In this document: positions 6,412-14,932 of the stretch, piece by piece
Layout of the letters: every line of letters begins with the position of its first letter
Position numbering within the stretch: position 1 is the first letter of the stretch
The notes under the pieces: model-generated
What the model was told of the DNA's origin: nothing
What the model saw: the letters and a program-made list of their open reading frames with translations, nothing else
Database searches by the model: none
NCBI GenBank assembly: GCA_026397235.1
Contig: JAPLVG010000021.1
Coordinates: forward strand, 1-49,417
Direction of reading: 5' to 3'
From: Candidatus Berkelbacteria bacterium
GTDB taxonomy: Bacteria > Patescibacteriota > UBA1384 > XYA2-FULL-43-10 > CAINNR01
DNA length: 49,417 bases
Position numbers and translations under genes: made by a program

Positions 6412-6435
6412 CCACTATTTAGCTGTTAAAGAACG
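6412..6435 (-). promoter_or_regulatory. 16S leader: boxA-like antitermination site and 5' processing strand
   Basis: On the minus strand the leader reads GTTCTTTAACAGC, close to the E. coli rrn boxA TGCTCTTTAACA. The overlapping TTTAACAGCTAAATAGTGG is the exact complement of the 16S trailer at 2967-2985. One segment thus serves antitermination and processing. Confidence 0.7.
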
Positions 6436-6523
6436 CTTGCAACAACTGAAAGACAAGACAAGATTGTTTCAATTCTGAAACAACTTGTAATCGATCTCTT
6501 CAGTTATAAGCCTTTGTGTATTA

Positions 6524-6552
6524 AGTATAAATAAAGATTTTCAAAAAGTCAA
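6524..6552 (-). promoter_or_regulatory. sigma70-type promoter of the 16S unit
   Basis: -35 TTGACT (6547-6552) and -10 TATACT (6524-6529) separated by exactly 17 bp on the minus strand, about 160 bp upstream of the mature 16S 5' end. Confidence 0.85.
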
Positions 6553-6675
6553 CTGTTTGAGAATATTCTTTACTGGATTAATTTTAGAGACAGATCATTA
6601 TTCGATATTTTTTACTCGATGCAACAATTCTGTTTTGCTTTTATAATATAAATAAGCACAGGAATGGAGGTCAAA

Positions 6676-6864
6676 TTGTCAACACCCAAGAAAAAACAGC
6701 CCAGTGACGTCACTGTAAAGATTGTTACCGACGATGATTTGATCGACGAACCCGGTCCAGAACACCCTTGGACACAAGACGACGACGAAGCAGTCGCCAG
6801 CCACAAACATCCTCACCCCGATTTTGGGGGCGTTACGACTCTAGCACTACCGGTCGGATTCTAG
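6676..6864 (+). CDS. small acidic orphan protein
   Basis: 62 aa from a TTG at 6676, which has GGAGG (6666-6670) at 5-nt spacing. The ATG at 6664 has AGGA directly abutting it with no spacer and overlaps this Shine-Dalgarno, so the TTG is preferred. The product is hydrophilic with an acidic middle (DDDLIDE, QDDDEA) and two HxH-like histidine pairs (HKHPH). No membrane segment or known motif. A TATAAT at 6642-6647 may be its -10. The stop TAG sits in the loop of the terminator hairpin. One of the small solitary genes, GC-richer than its neighbours. Confidence 0.65.
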   Translation: MSTPKKKQPSDVTVKIVTDDDLIDEPGPEHPWTQDDDEAVASHKHPHPDFGGVTTLALPVGF

Positions 6865-6878
6865 GATCCGGCTTTTTT
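6853..6878 (+). terminator. intrinsic terminator overlapping the stop codon
   Basis: GTCGGATT pairs with GGATCCGGC, with the TAG stop in the loop, followed by seven T residues. Confidence 0.8.
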
Positions 6879-6895
6879 TAAATTTTCGATTGTCT

Positions 6896-9265
6896 TTATA
6901 GACCAAGAAGTCTGAAATTAAATACCACTGGATCTCTGCCAATATAAATACTTCTTCGCTGAGATACTAAACCGGATTTTGTAACCACCACACGATATCT
7001 GCCGGCCGGAACATTATCAAATCTATAATTTCCCTTGGAATCAGTTTTAGCAATCCGAATTGGATTAGTGTAAATAACAACCGTAGCATTCACTAAAGTT
7101 CGATTAGTGATTTTCGATATTACTTTGCCTGAAAGCGAACCAAAACTTGTCTCGCCAATTTTCCATTCAAAAGTTTCCGGTACTCCGCGAGTAATATTAA
7201 TCGGCCAAGTTTCTTCCGGCTGACCTTGAATTTTAAAAGTTAATAAATAAAACCCAGACGGAAGCCTTGCTCCATAATGTCCCTTGCTACCGGTAAGTTT
7301 GAAGTTATTTGAAGTATTTATCCAAACATCAACAGGTAAACTAGTATCGACCCATTGACCGCTTATCAACTCTTTAAAGTTTGCATCTAGCGAACCAAAA
7401 TCAGCAGAGTAATCTAAATTTAAAGATTGCTCTCCGACCCAGGTGTCGCCACCTGCTCTTGCAAAAACATTATTAAGAAAATAATCGGTTGTAAAACCCG
7501 GTTTAGAATATTTAATAACATAATCATTAGCAACCGGAACACCTTTAAAGATAAAGTTGGCTATCCCATCACCGCTAAAACCAGTATCTGTTGAAATGAC
7601 CTGTTGGATTGTTTGGCCACTTAAACCTTTTTTCAATTCAAGAGTTACACCTGATGCTGGTCTTAAAAAGCCATCTGGATTCCAAATAATTTTACCGGAA
7701 AGTGTACCAGTCTGAGTCGATTTAAGCTTCAATTCGATATCTAGTTGTAATGTCCCATTGACAGCTACTGTTATTGTCTTAAATTCACCAAGACAGTCGG
7801 GATGGGTCACAACCATTTGGTAATATCCTGCCGGAACATGACCAAAACTATATAATCCATTGGTTGTTTTTACAATCTGTTGATTTACAACATTTAAAAT
7901 TATTGATGCATCGTTGACCGGTTTTTTAACACCATCGGTAATAGTATAGACATTGCCGGTAACCGAACCATATCCGGAAAACACGACTTTCTTTAATTCA
8001 ATATTTAATCTGTTATCGCCTGGTTTAATTTGGACAGTTTGCGTTACCGTGGTGTATTCAGGTGATTTAACAGTAACAAAATAGTAACCGATTGGAAGAA
8101 ATTCAGATGTCGAAGAAAAGACCGAGCCACCAAACCAATAATTAGTTGAATTATTACTTGTGCTAACTGTCTTTTTGTACGGTGCAGTGCTAATTATTAA
8201 CTCCGCCCCACTAACAGGCATTTGCTTTAATGATTGGTCAGTCGTGTAAACTAATCCCTCCAAGTTACCAGCAGAATCCTCGGCTTTTTCTTGCAAATCA
8301 AAATCCACCGATGTAATTCTTCCACTGGTAACGATAATCCCAGATTTTGTTTGGGATGCATAATTGGTATGAGCCACAGTAACAGAATAATAGCCTATAG
8401 GAATAGATAAAATACTGTAGTTGAGACCACCAGAACTATCAAAACTGGTTTCATATGATACCGGGTCAGTCGTCACAGTCACAGTTGTACCTACAAGAGG
8501 TTGCCCGTTGCCAGTAATCATTCCCACAATACCACCTGTTGCAATTGGAGTGGTTTGCTTGACCATGGAATACTTAAAAAATCTATGATCACTGTCGACA
8601 GAAATTGACTGTAATATTAATGAATAGCCGAATTTAGAAAGCGTTACGTCGTATTGACCACCACTAACTCCATCTATATCACATTGGCCAAAGTTGCTGG
8701 TTGAGCAATTTTTAGTTGGATTAGTTGCAAGTGCAACATTTACTCCACTCAAAGAGACTTCGCCTGAGTTCTGAGTTCCACCTTTTTCCGTCACCGAAAA
8801 ACTAACTTTACTTCCATCTAAGCCAATTTGGGTGCATTGGGCCGGCAAATTCACAAACTGATAGTCTTGGTTAATTGCAATTCTCTGAGGACTTGGAGTT
8901 CTACACGAATAAGCTCCGCCGTCTCTGCCTAAAACAATAAAGTTAGCAGAGGCATAATATGAAGTATATGTTAGGTTGTAAAAATATGCTTCGTCCGGAG
9001 ACATCCCTTGCCCAAGTAGTTTTTCGTCAACTACAGAGGACATATCAGAATTCCTGCTCAAAGAAACTTTTCCATTGTTAATATTGCCTTCTTGAGAAAA
9101 ATTCACCTGAACTAAAACTCGGCCTTGATAACCCAAGTCATCAGCTAACGAACTTAAATGCCCAGTTTTGGCAGCCACAAATAATCCACCGACACCAAGC
9201 ATCAAGACAACCGCAGGTAAAATAATTGAAAAAAATCTTCTATTAAAAAACAATTTATTAATCAT
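6896..9265 (-). CDS. large secreted protein with repeated carboxypeptidase-regulatory-like domains
   Basis: 789 aa. An N-terminal membrane helix (about residues 12-32) anchors or exports it. The rest is built from beta-sandwich modules with the signature 'G.V......pv.gA.V.......t.t...G.Y.f..vp.G.Y.v.v....y' repeated at least six times (for example from about 245, 335, 440, 525 and 705). This matches CarboxypepD_reg-like/Cna-B-like adhesin modules. There is no catalytic domain and no LPxTG or C-terminal membrane segment, so it probably projects from the membrane by its N-terminal anchor. A role in surface adhesion or host contact is inferred. Monocistronic. Confidence 0.8.
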   Translation of the reverse strand: MINKLFFNRRFFSIILPAVVLMLGVGGLFVAAKTGHLSSLADDLGYQGRVLVQVNFSQEGNINNGKVSLSRNSDMSSVVDEKLLGQGMSPDEAYFYNLTYTSYYASANFIVLGRDGGAYSCRTPSPQRIAINQDYQFVNLPAQCTQIGLDGSKVSFSVTEKGGTQNSGEVSLSGVNVALATNPTKNCSTSNFGQCDIDGVSGGQYDVTLSKFGYSLILQSISVDSDHRFFKYSMVKQTTPIATGGIVGMITGNGQPLVGTTVTVTTDPVSYETSFDSSGGLNYSILSIPIGYYSVTVAHTNYASQTKSGIIVTSGRITSVDFDLQEKAEDSAGNLEGLVYTTDQSLKQMPVSGAELIISTAPYKKTVSTSNNSTNYWFGGSVFSSTSEFLPIGYYFVTVKSPEYTTVTQTVQIKPGDNRLNIELKKVVFSGYGSVTGNVYTITDGVKKPVNDASIILNVVNQQIVKTTNGLYSFGHVPAGYYQMVVTHPDCLGEFKTITVAVNGTLQLDIELKLKSTQTGTLSGKIIWNPDGFLRPASGVTLELKKGLSGQTIQQVISTDTGFSGDGIANFIFKGVPVANDYVIKYSKPGFTTDYFLNNVFARAGGDTWVGEQSLNLDYSADFGSLDANFKELISGQWVDTSLPVDVWINTSNNFKLTGSKGHYGARLPSGFYLLTFKIQGQPEETWPINITRGVPETFEWKIGETSFGSLSGKVISKITNRTLVNATVVIYTNPIRIAKTDSKGNYRFDNVPAGRYRVVVTKSGLVSQRRSIYIGRDPVVFNFRLLGL

Positions 9266-9315
9266 TTCCCCTCTTCCTGCAAATTAAATATTTTTGGTAT
9301 ATAAAGTTCTCACCA

Positions 9316-9321
9316 ATTATA
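9316..9321 (-). promoter_or_regulatory. candidate -10 for the surface protein gene
   Basis: A perfect TATAAT on the minus strand about 50 bp upstream of the ATG at 9265. The -35 is poorly defined because a T-tract fills that position. Confidence 0.4.
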
Positions 9322-9420
9322 GTATATCAAAAAAAAACTAAATTTTTCACTTCTCATTTACACACTTTAAATCTGAGATTCAGATGCGGGATGTCGGCTG
9401 ATGATGAGACGGCTATAATA

Positions 9421-10497
9421 TTAGAGCCTCCACTTTCCACTCTCCTGCACGACTTTGCCATCAAGAATAATTTTAGCCCTGCGCATATCTTTGACAATAT
9501 CCCAATGGATTGCCGAATCATTGCCACCGCCGTTGTCTTTATAGGCCATGCCGAGCGCCAAATGAATTGTGCCGCCAATTTTTTCATCAAACAATAAATC
9601 TTTGGTAAATTTTGTCACTTTTGGATTCATACCGATACCAAATTCGCCAATGTAGGAGCTATTTTTATCGGTTTCCAACATTTGTTTCAAAAAGTTTTCG
9701 TTTTTGGATGCCGAAAATTTGACTACTTTTCCTTTGAAAAATTCCAGCCGAATATCAGTTACTTCCTTGCCAGCCTCAATTGCCGGATAGTCAAACTGAA
9801 TCCAGCCCTCTGCCGAATTGCGAACCGGCGCCATAAAAACTTCGCCGCAAGGAACATTGTCGCCTTCTAAATCATCCTGAGCGAGTTCACCGCGAATATC
9901 AAACTGAAGGTCAACATTTTTTCCCAGCAAATGCACATGTTTGCCTTTTCTGAATTTGGCTGAGATTTTTTTGATTTCTTTGCCCAACTTGTCCCAATCT
10001 TGTAGCACCGCGCCAAAAACAAAATCTTCATATTCAGCCAACGACATCTCTGCTTCTTGTGCTAAGGCCGAACAAGGATAACCGACAGATGATCGGCGAA
10101 TTTTGTCTTTTTCATTGCAAACATAGTTGGTAATTGGCCGAGTGACAATTTGCCTGTCGGCAATTTTTTTCGGATCGACATTGGTCATTTCCCTGGTATT
10201 TGTATCAGTCGAAATTCCGATAAAGTATTGGGCATGTTTTACCGTGTAATCAAAAATGTCAGGGTATTTTTTAATGTGATGATCTTTGGCATATTTGTAA
10301 AAAATCGACCCAAGATTTGGCAAACTCAAACGCAAAACTGGATGCGCACCAACATTTAATACTTCTGCATATAGAGCCTCAACAAAAGGAGCTGCTTCTG
10401 TCGAACCAGAAATAATAACATTTGAATCATGTTTGACCTTCAAAAAATAGTTGATGATTAATTTAGCTAATTTTTTAGTTCGTTGATCAATTGCCAT
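9421..10497 (-). CDS. M29-family metalloaminopeptidase (AmpS/PepS-like)
   Basis: 358 aa, slightly shorter than typical M29 enzymes (about 400). The C-terminal half carries family signatures with likely metal ligands: NVPCGEVFMAP (Glu), GEFGIGMNP (Glu), GTIHLALGMAY (His) and the NDSAIHWDIVKDM block (His, Asp). These cytosolic dimeric enzymes remove N-terminal residues from peptides and use Co/Zn/Mn. The ATG at 10497 has AAAGGAG at a suitable distance. Solitary between the surface protein and a pilin-like gene. It is likely to recycle peptides made by ClpP and other proteases. Confidence 0.85.
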   Translation of the reverse strand: MAIDQRTKKLAKLIINYFLKVKHDSNVIISGSTEAAPFVEALYAEVLNVGAHPVLRLSLPNLGSIFYKYAKDHHIKKYPDIFDYTVKHAQYFIGISTDTNTREMTNVDPKKIADRQIVTRPITNYVCNEKDKIRRSSVGYPCSALAQEAEMSLAEYEDFVFGAVLQDWDKLGKEIKKISAKFRKGKHVHLLGKNVDLQFDIRGELAQDDLEGDNVPCGEVFMAPVRNSAEGWIQFDYPAIEAGKEVTDIRLEFFKGKVVKFSASKNENFLKQMLETDKNSSYIGEFGIGMNPKVTKFTKDLLFDEKIGGTIHLALGMAYKDNGGGNDSAIHWDIVKDMRRAKIILDGKVVQESGKWRL

Positions 10498-10551
10498 AAA
10501 AAACTCCTTTCATAATTAGTGAGTTCATGATAACGCCAAATGGTTAAATAA

Positions 10552-11007
10552 TCAATGGAGCATTTTGCAACCCAGGGAGTACACCGACCAAGCAGCTGGA
10601 TTTACTTCATCAATAATACTTTTGTATTGATTCAATGTTGGATTTTCCACTGATGTAATTAATATCTTGTAACAGGAGACACCAGCAGAATTAAGTAAAT
10701 ATTTATAAGTTCCGGATTTCGGATCAGTCGGGATCGAAGTTAAATATTTTCCACTTACCAAAACATTTAGTGTTGGCGGATAAAATCCATTCTCCCGATA
10801 ATATAATTGAACCGCCGAATTTATCTTTGCCAAATCGGCTACCCGCTGAACATCACGAGCACGAGACTGAGCATTTCTGACACTGACAATAATAAAAACA
10901 CTGACAATTGAGATAATCGCAATAACAATAAGTAGTTCGATAAGCGTAAATGCGCGCTTACTCACCACAGGTAGTTCAATAAGTGTAAAAGCCCCTCGTC
11001 TTTTCAT
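10552..11007 (-). CDS. type IV pilin-like/pseudopilin protein
   Basis: 151 aa. The N-terminus has two prepilin-like signals in tandem: AFTLIEL at about residues 6-12, and AFTLIELLIVIAIISIVSVF starting about residue 20, of which only the second is followed by the hydrophobic helix. Cleavage would therefore be expected before the second FTLIEL by a prepilin peptidase. The region RDVQRVADLAKINSAVQLYY..NGFYP and a C-terminal Cys pair resemble GspG/PilA-type proteins with CPR-style heads. It is a probable major or minor subunit of a competence or attachment pilus. No other pilus genes are in the window. An internal GTG start just before the second signal is possible. Confidence 0.8.
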   Translation of the reverse strand: MKRRGAFTLIELPVVSKRAFTLIELLIVIAIISIVSVFIIVSVRNAQSRARDVQRVADLAKINSAVQLYYRENGFYPPTLNVLVSGKYLTSIPTDPKSGTYKYLLNSAGVSCYKILITSVENPTLNQYKSIIDEVNPAAWSVYSLGCKMLH

Positions 11008-11029
11008 ACTATTATACTAACAGAAATGC

Positions 11030-11614
11030 CTATCGCTTGCTAATAACTTTATCAATGATGCCATATTTTTTTGCTTCGTCAGCACGCATATAAAAATCGC
11101 GATCAGTGTCACGTTCAACAGTTTTAATATTCTGGCCGGTATTTTTAGCCAAAATATGATTCATCTCATCGCGAATTTTCAAAATCTCTTCGGCTTGAAT
11201 TTTAATATCCGACGCCTGGCCCTGAGACCCACCCGACGGTTGATGAATTAGAATTCTCGAATTTGGTAATGAATATCGCATACCCTTTTCGCCACCGGCG
11301 AGCAAAAACGCCGCCATTGATGCCGCCAAGCCGATGCAAATTGTCGAGACCTTTGGTTTGACATGATTCATGGTGTCAAATATTGCCATTCCAGAGTAAA
11401 CTTCGCCACCGGGCGAGTTTATATACATTTGTATTTCTTTTTTAGGATCTTCGGATTCCAAAAAAAGCAGTTGGGCAATGACAGTGTTGGCAACACCATC
11501 ATCAATTGTTCCGCCCAAAAAAATAATCCGGTCTTTTAATAATCTTGAATAAATATCATAAGCTCGCTCACCAAAAGCAGACTTCTCGATTACCGTTGGT
11601 ATTAGATAAGACAT
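11030..11614 (-). CDS. clpP: ATP-dependent Clp protease proteolytic subunit
   Basis: 194 aa, standard ClpP length. The catalytic Ser lies in [14 protein letters not shown] (about residue 99), the His in ILIHQPSGG (about 124), and the Asp follows near residue 172. It forms the double-ring chamber used with ClpX or ClpC ATPases, which are not in this window. The ATG at 11614 overlaps the end of a small upstream reading frame whose first residues mimic its own (MTYLIPT versus MSYLIPT), suggesting translational coupling. The pilin gene follows within 22 bp. Confidence 0.97.
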   Translation of the reverse strand: MSYLIPTVIEKSAFGERAYDIYSRLLKDRIIFLGGTIDDGVANTVIAQLLFLESEDPKKEIQMYINSPGGEVYSGMAIFDTMNHVKPKVSTICIGLAASMAAFLLAGGEKGMRYSLPNSRILIHQPSGGSQGQASDIKIQAEEILKIRDEMNHILAKNTGQNIKTVERDTDRDFYMRADEAKKYGIIDKVISKR

Positions 11615-11688
11615 GTGATCTCCATTAAATTGATTACTGCTTGCCCCGCGTAGCCTCGGCGAAGTGGGGTTGGTATTAAATACGTCAT
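11602..11688 (-). CDS. 28-codon upstream ORF copying the clpP start
   Basis: An ATG at 11688 with AAGGAAT just upstream begins MTYLIPT, nearly the same as ClpP (MSYLIPT). It runs through a hairpin (CCCC..TCGCCGAGG..GGGG type) and stops at TAA 11602-11604, overlapping the clpP start by 13 nt in another frame. It looks like a tandem duplication of the clpP start region that was then invaded by a hairpin. Whether it is translated is unknown. Confidence 0.45.
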   Translation of the reverse strand: MTYLIPTPLRRGYAGQAVINLMEITCLI

Positions 11689-11778
11689 ATTATTCCTTTA
11701 CTAAAATATAATCCGTGGATATCTGTGTGCAAAATCCGTGTAGTTGAATTGTAAAGTTTGCTTAACATTATGTCAAGA

Positions 11779-13011
11779 TTACTCTTCGTCAAAAAGCAAA
11801 ATCGCCGAATAGATCATAATTACCAATGCCAAAAGAATTAAGGTGAAGACTGGCGATGTTAGGTCGGCGATACCACCGATGAAAAGTGCCGGTAATCCCA
11901 TGGCCAAATTAATCATCATGGCTGAAATGCCAAAAACCCGGCCGCGCATTTTACCCTCTGAATTTAGATGAAGCAATGATTGAGTCGAAATATAGACAAA
12001 AGCTGCAGCCATGCCGAGAATAATCATTAGTACGATGGCGATTAAAATTGAAAAACTCAAAAAAGCATAGAGATTATAAAGTGCCAATGTAAGCAGAGTG
12101 ATGCCACAAATTACAAAACCGGTGATAATGATTTTATTTTTTGTCCACTCTTTATGTCTGTTTAATAAATAGGACGCCAATAGCATGCCGATACCCGCCG
12201 GAGCGATGAGAATCAACCCAGCCATTTTAGTGCTGATACCGACCGTGTGTTGTGCAAAACCCGGCAATACTACAATGAACGCACCTAGCATCGCCCAACC
12301 GATTGATAACTTTATCATTGGGTTGAGGACATTCTCTTTATTTTTTATGTAGGATAGACCCTCCTTGGTCGACGCCCAAACCGAATTGATACTGCTGGCC
12401 AAATTGGACAATGTTAATTTATGGCCAATTTCTTTCTGGTCATAATTGGACATTGAGCCAATTGAAAAAGCCGAGACAAGATAAGCGATTGCGGCTAAAA
12501 CGAATAACCAGCCTGAACCGATTAACCCCAAGATTGGACCAGCGATCCCATAACCGATAATTAATGACCCATAAAGTGTCGCAATATAAATTGAGTTGGC
12601 TGCAACTATTTCGTCACGTTCGACAATTAATGGAATGGATGACATTTCCGCCGGAGCAAAGAATTGGGTAATGGCCGCCATTAAGAAAATAATTTCTAAA
12701 ATCGCCAAAGTATTGTGAGCTGCAGGAATTAATAATAGTGCGACTAAAAAACGCAAAATGTTTGTATAGATCAAAACTTTTTTGTAATGTACCCGGTCAG
12801 TGATGACGCCGGAAAACGGCCCGAAGATGATTGAAGGCACAGTTGTAGCAATCATCACCAGTGATATCGTAGTTAAACTGCCAGTAAGATCGTAAATATG
12901 TAAAATAAGCGCAAAGGTCAACATATTGGAAACCATCTGCGACAAGATTTGTCCAGTCCAAAGTCGCGAGAAATCTCTCTTCTTTAGAATTTTTAGAAAA
13001 CTCGTTTTCAC
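11779..13011 (-). CDS. major facilitator superfamily transporter
   Basis: 410 aa with about twelve membrane helices in two halves joined by a soluble loop (about residues 200-225). The loop motif GPFSGVITDRVHYKKVL after helix 2 matches MFS motif A (G-x-x-x-D-R-x-x-[RK]-[RK]). The closest style is the MFS_3/enterobactin-exporter-like group. The direction and substrate cannot be read from sequence. Export of a small molecule or drug is typical. A GTG start at 13011 follows AGGTAGGT. The trigger factor gene lies upstream, separated by a large palindrome. Confidence 0.85.
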   Translation of the reverse strand: MKTSFLKILKKRDFSRLWTGQILSQMVSNMLTFALILHIYDLTGSLTTISLVMIATTVPSIIFGPFSGVITDRVHYKKVLIYTNILRFLVALLLIPAAHNTLAILEIIFLMAAITQFFAPAEMSSIPLIVERDEIVAANSIYIATLYGSLIIGYGIAGPILGLIGSGWLFVLAAIAYLVSAFSIGSMSNYDQKEIGHKLTLSNLASSINSVWASTKEGLSYIKNKENVLNPMIKLSIGWAMLGAFIVVLPGFAQHTVGISTKMAGLILIAPAGIGMLLASYLLNRHKEWTKNKIIITGFVICGITLLTLALYNLYAFLSFSILIAIVLMIILGMAAAFVYISTQSLLHLNSEGKMRGRVFGISAMMINLAMGLPALFIGGIADLTSPVFTLILLALVIMIYSAILLFDEE

Positions 13012-13046
13012 GATTTACCTACCTATTAAAACTTGTTAATCAGTGA

Positions 13047-13155
13047 GCTCTCACCGAATTTCGACGGTTGCAAGTCTTCCGAAGGTGACCCTGTGGGCGC
13101 TCCAGCTCTTTCGCCAGAAAGGGCTGGAAAAGCGCCTAGACAATTCGGTGAGAGC
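13047..13155. repeat. nested palindrome between trigger factor and MFS genes
   Basis: Perfect 14-bp outer arms GCTCTCACCGAATT/AATTCGGTGAGAGC enclose a second stem with GGCGCT..CCAGCTCTTTC and GAAAGGGCTGG..AGCGCC. The inner CCAGCTCTTT..GCTGG module recurs inside the R3 copy at 33793-33885, so hairpins appear to nest within hairpins. Confidence 0.8.
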
Positions 13156-13165
13156 GAACGATCAA

Positions 13166-14365
13166 TTATTTTGTCACTTTCTTTATAATACTATCCAATG
13201 CGATTCTTCCGGCTTCCGGATTTTTGGCATCAATTTTTTCTTGCTCAATAACTTTGCCGAGTAAAAATCCAATGCGGATATTTTTTTCCGCCACTTGGCA
13301 CATATCTTTCCGTAATTCTGGCAAGGTTTTTTTAATACTCTCCAGATATTTATCCAGTTTCATCCCCTTACTTTCAATCTGCTCTGACATGTTTGTAACC
13401 ATCCGATCGATTTCCTGGTCGACTAAACCATCCGGCACTTCGACGGTCAGAAATGGCAAAACTTTCTCCAAAACCTCGGACTCTAATTCTTGACGAGCTT
13501 TAGTTTCAACCTCATCCTTCAAGCTTTTGCGAATTGCGTCAGTTAAATCTGCAATATTTTTATGTCCAAAGTTGGCGGCGAAAGCATCATCAGCCTCCGG
13601 TAAGTTCACCTCTTTAATATCAACCAAAGTTACTTCAAATTCGGCTTTTTTTCCTGCAAATTCCCTGGAATGATAATCTTTTGGAAATTCAATCTCGAAC
13701 TTCTTTTCTTCATCTTTTTTCATCCCGATAACTTGATCCTCAAAACCAGGAATCAAAGTATTTTCACCCAAAATTACAGGATGGTTTTTTGCCGACATAG
13801 AATCTTTTTTGACTTTATTAATAGAACCTTGATAGGAAATTTCTGTCCGATCGCCCGTTTTAGCTGGTCTATCAATTTCAGTAAAAGTTGCTTTCTGTCG
13901 GCGCAAATGAAGCATAATTTTTTCAACATCTCCTTCGGTAATTTTTTGCGACTCTTTTTTTGCAACTTTAACTTTCGAAAAATCCTTCAATTTCACTTCC
14001 GGTAAAACCTCGACTTCGGCTTCAAATACTAGCTCCGATTCGATCTCTGATATCTCCAAACCCCAATTTGGATATTTTGAAATTGTAACTTTTGGCGGAC
14101 CAACCGAAATCATTTTTTCTTCTTGAATTGCCAAAACATATTGTTGTTGAATAATTGAATCAAGTGATTCCGACAGCAGCCGAGTGATCCCAACTGATTC
14201 TTCAATCATTTTTCGCGGCGCTTTTCCGGCTCTAAACCCGGCAATTTTGACATCTTTGGCCAAATTATCATAGGTCAATTTATAATACTTGACAATTTCA
14301 GCCGGCTCAACGGTGATAGTTAGCTTGAATTTTCCTTTTTTTAGATCTTCTTTTTTGACTTTCAT
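13166..14365 (-). CDS. tig: trigger factor, ribosome-associated chaperone
   Basis: 399 aa. The ribosome-binding N-domain contains GFRAGKAPRKMIEE (the GFRxGxxP signature, about residues 44-57). An FKBP-type PPIase domain follows (GDRTEISYQG..., with FEDQVIGMKKDEEKKFEIEFP) and then a helical C-terminal domain. Start chosen at ATG 14365 with AAAGGAAATT in front. The frame is open for 20 more codons upstream, but those derive from an R3-like repeat (GTCATCCCGAG..). It folds nascent chains at the ribosome exit. The neighbouring clpP is a common partner of tig in bacteria. Confidence 0.95.
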   Translation of the reverse strand: MKVKKEDLKKGKFKLTITVEPAEIVKYYKLTYDNLAKDVKIAGFRAGKAPRKMIEESVGITRLLSESLDSIIQQQYVLAIQEEKMISVGPPKVTISKYPNWGLEISEIESELVFEAEVEVLPEVKLKDFSKVKVAKKESQKITEGDVEKIMLHLRRQKATFTEIDRPAKTGDRTEISYQGSINKVKKDSMSAKNHPVILGENTLIPGFEDQVIGMKKDEEKKFEIEFPKDYHSREFAGKKAEFEVTLVDIKEVNLPEADDAFAANFGHKNIADLTDAIRKSLKDEVETKARQELESEVLEKVLPFLTVEVPDGLVDQEIDRMVTNMSEQIESKGMKLDKYLESIKKTLPELRKDMCQVAEKNIRIGFLLGKVIEQEKIDAKNPEAGRIALDSIIKKVTK

Positions 14366-14463
14366 AATTTCCTTTTTTATGTCATCCCGAGCAAAGTCGA
14401 GAGATCTTTTGTGTAATGATTCCAATATTTACCAATTCACTTTAGCAAAATAGCTTCGAAATT

Positions 14464-14500
14464 AAAAGAGGCGGCCCAACCAATATCTGGTCGGGTCGCC
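14464..14500 (-). terminator. intrinsic terminator of the 46-aa gene
   Basis: On the minus strand GGCGACCCGACCA pairs imperfectly with TGGTTGGGCCGCC around ATAT, followed by TCTTTT. Confidence 0.75.
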
Positions 14501-14513
14501 ACTGGCTCGGCAA

Positions 14514-14654
14514 CTACATGGTGGGACTGACAGAAACCCCGTTCAGCCGAAGAATCAAAACGTCCCTGGATGCCAACTGCCGGCTGGCTTCCTTTGCGGC
14601 CGCTGCCATCTTCGGCGTCTGCCCTTTCCAACTATTGGAACGTGGCGTATTCAT
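14514..14654 (-). CDS. 46-aa solitary small protein
   Basis: ATG at 14654 with a perfect GGAGG 6 nt upstream (GGAGGTTTGCA-ATG). The product begins MNTPRSNSWKGQ and continues with an Ala/Lys-rich helix-like stretch, then RDVLILRLNGVSVSPTM. It is basic, with no membrane segment. An intrinsic terminator lies just beyond the stop. The composition is much GC-richer than the flanking tig gene. No family recognised. It has the same design as the other small solitary genes: own Shine-Dalgarno and terminator, placed between operons. Confidence 0.6.
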   Translation of the reverse strand: MNTPRSNSWKGQTPKMAAAAKEASRQLASRDVLILRLNGVSVSPTM

Positions 14655-14745
14655 TGCAAACCTCCAGCGGACAGTATTATGTATTTTTTATATCACATTA
14701 TTATTTTTTTGTCCAATTTTTTCCACATAATTGCTCACCCGCCTT

Positions 14746-14827
14746 GTCATTGCGAGGAGGAACGACGAAGCAATCTATCCGATAGAGATTGCCGCGCCTC
14801 TCACTTTGTTCGATGGCTCGCAATGAC
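14746..14827. repeat. R3 palindromic repeat
   Basis: Bounded by GTCATTGCGAG and CTCGCAATGAC, with inner GCAATCT/AGATTGC pairing. The same element lies inverted at 33793-33885. A short form is embedded in proS (28481-28507) and looser relatives lie at 14381-14407 and 28096-28193. GTCATTGCGAG-type repeats are widespread in bacteria. Confidence 0.85.
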
Positions 14828-14932
14828 GAGTGAGCAGTTACTTTTTTCTACATTAATTACAAAATTCAGATTTGAACCGATCAGTACAAATCTGAATATA
14901 AAAAAATTGATATTTTTCTGTGAAAATCCGTG

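Noticed and set aside
14366-14425. 20-residue upstream extension of trigger factor
   Set aside because: It is translated from an R3-like repeat; ATG 14365 has its own Shine-Dalgarno and gives the normal family N-terminus.
14437-14785. Longer ORFs on both strands over the 46-aa gene
   Set aside because: They lack ribosome sites and overlap a terminator and an R3 repeat; the 46-aa frame has a perfect GGAGG and terminator.
14746-14827. CRISPR-like repeats
   Set aside because: The repeats are palindromic, widely spaced and never in regularly spaced arrays; no cas genes are present.
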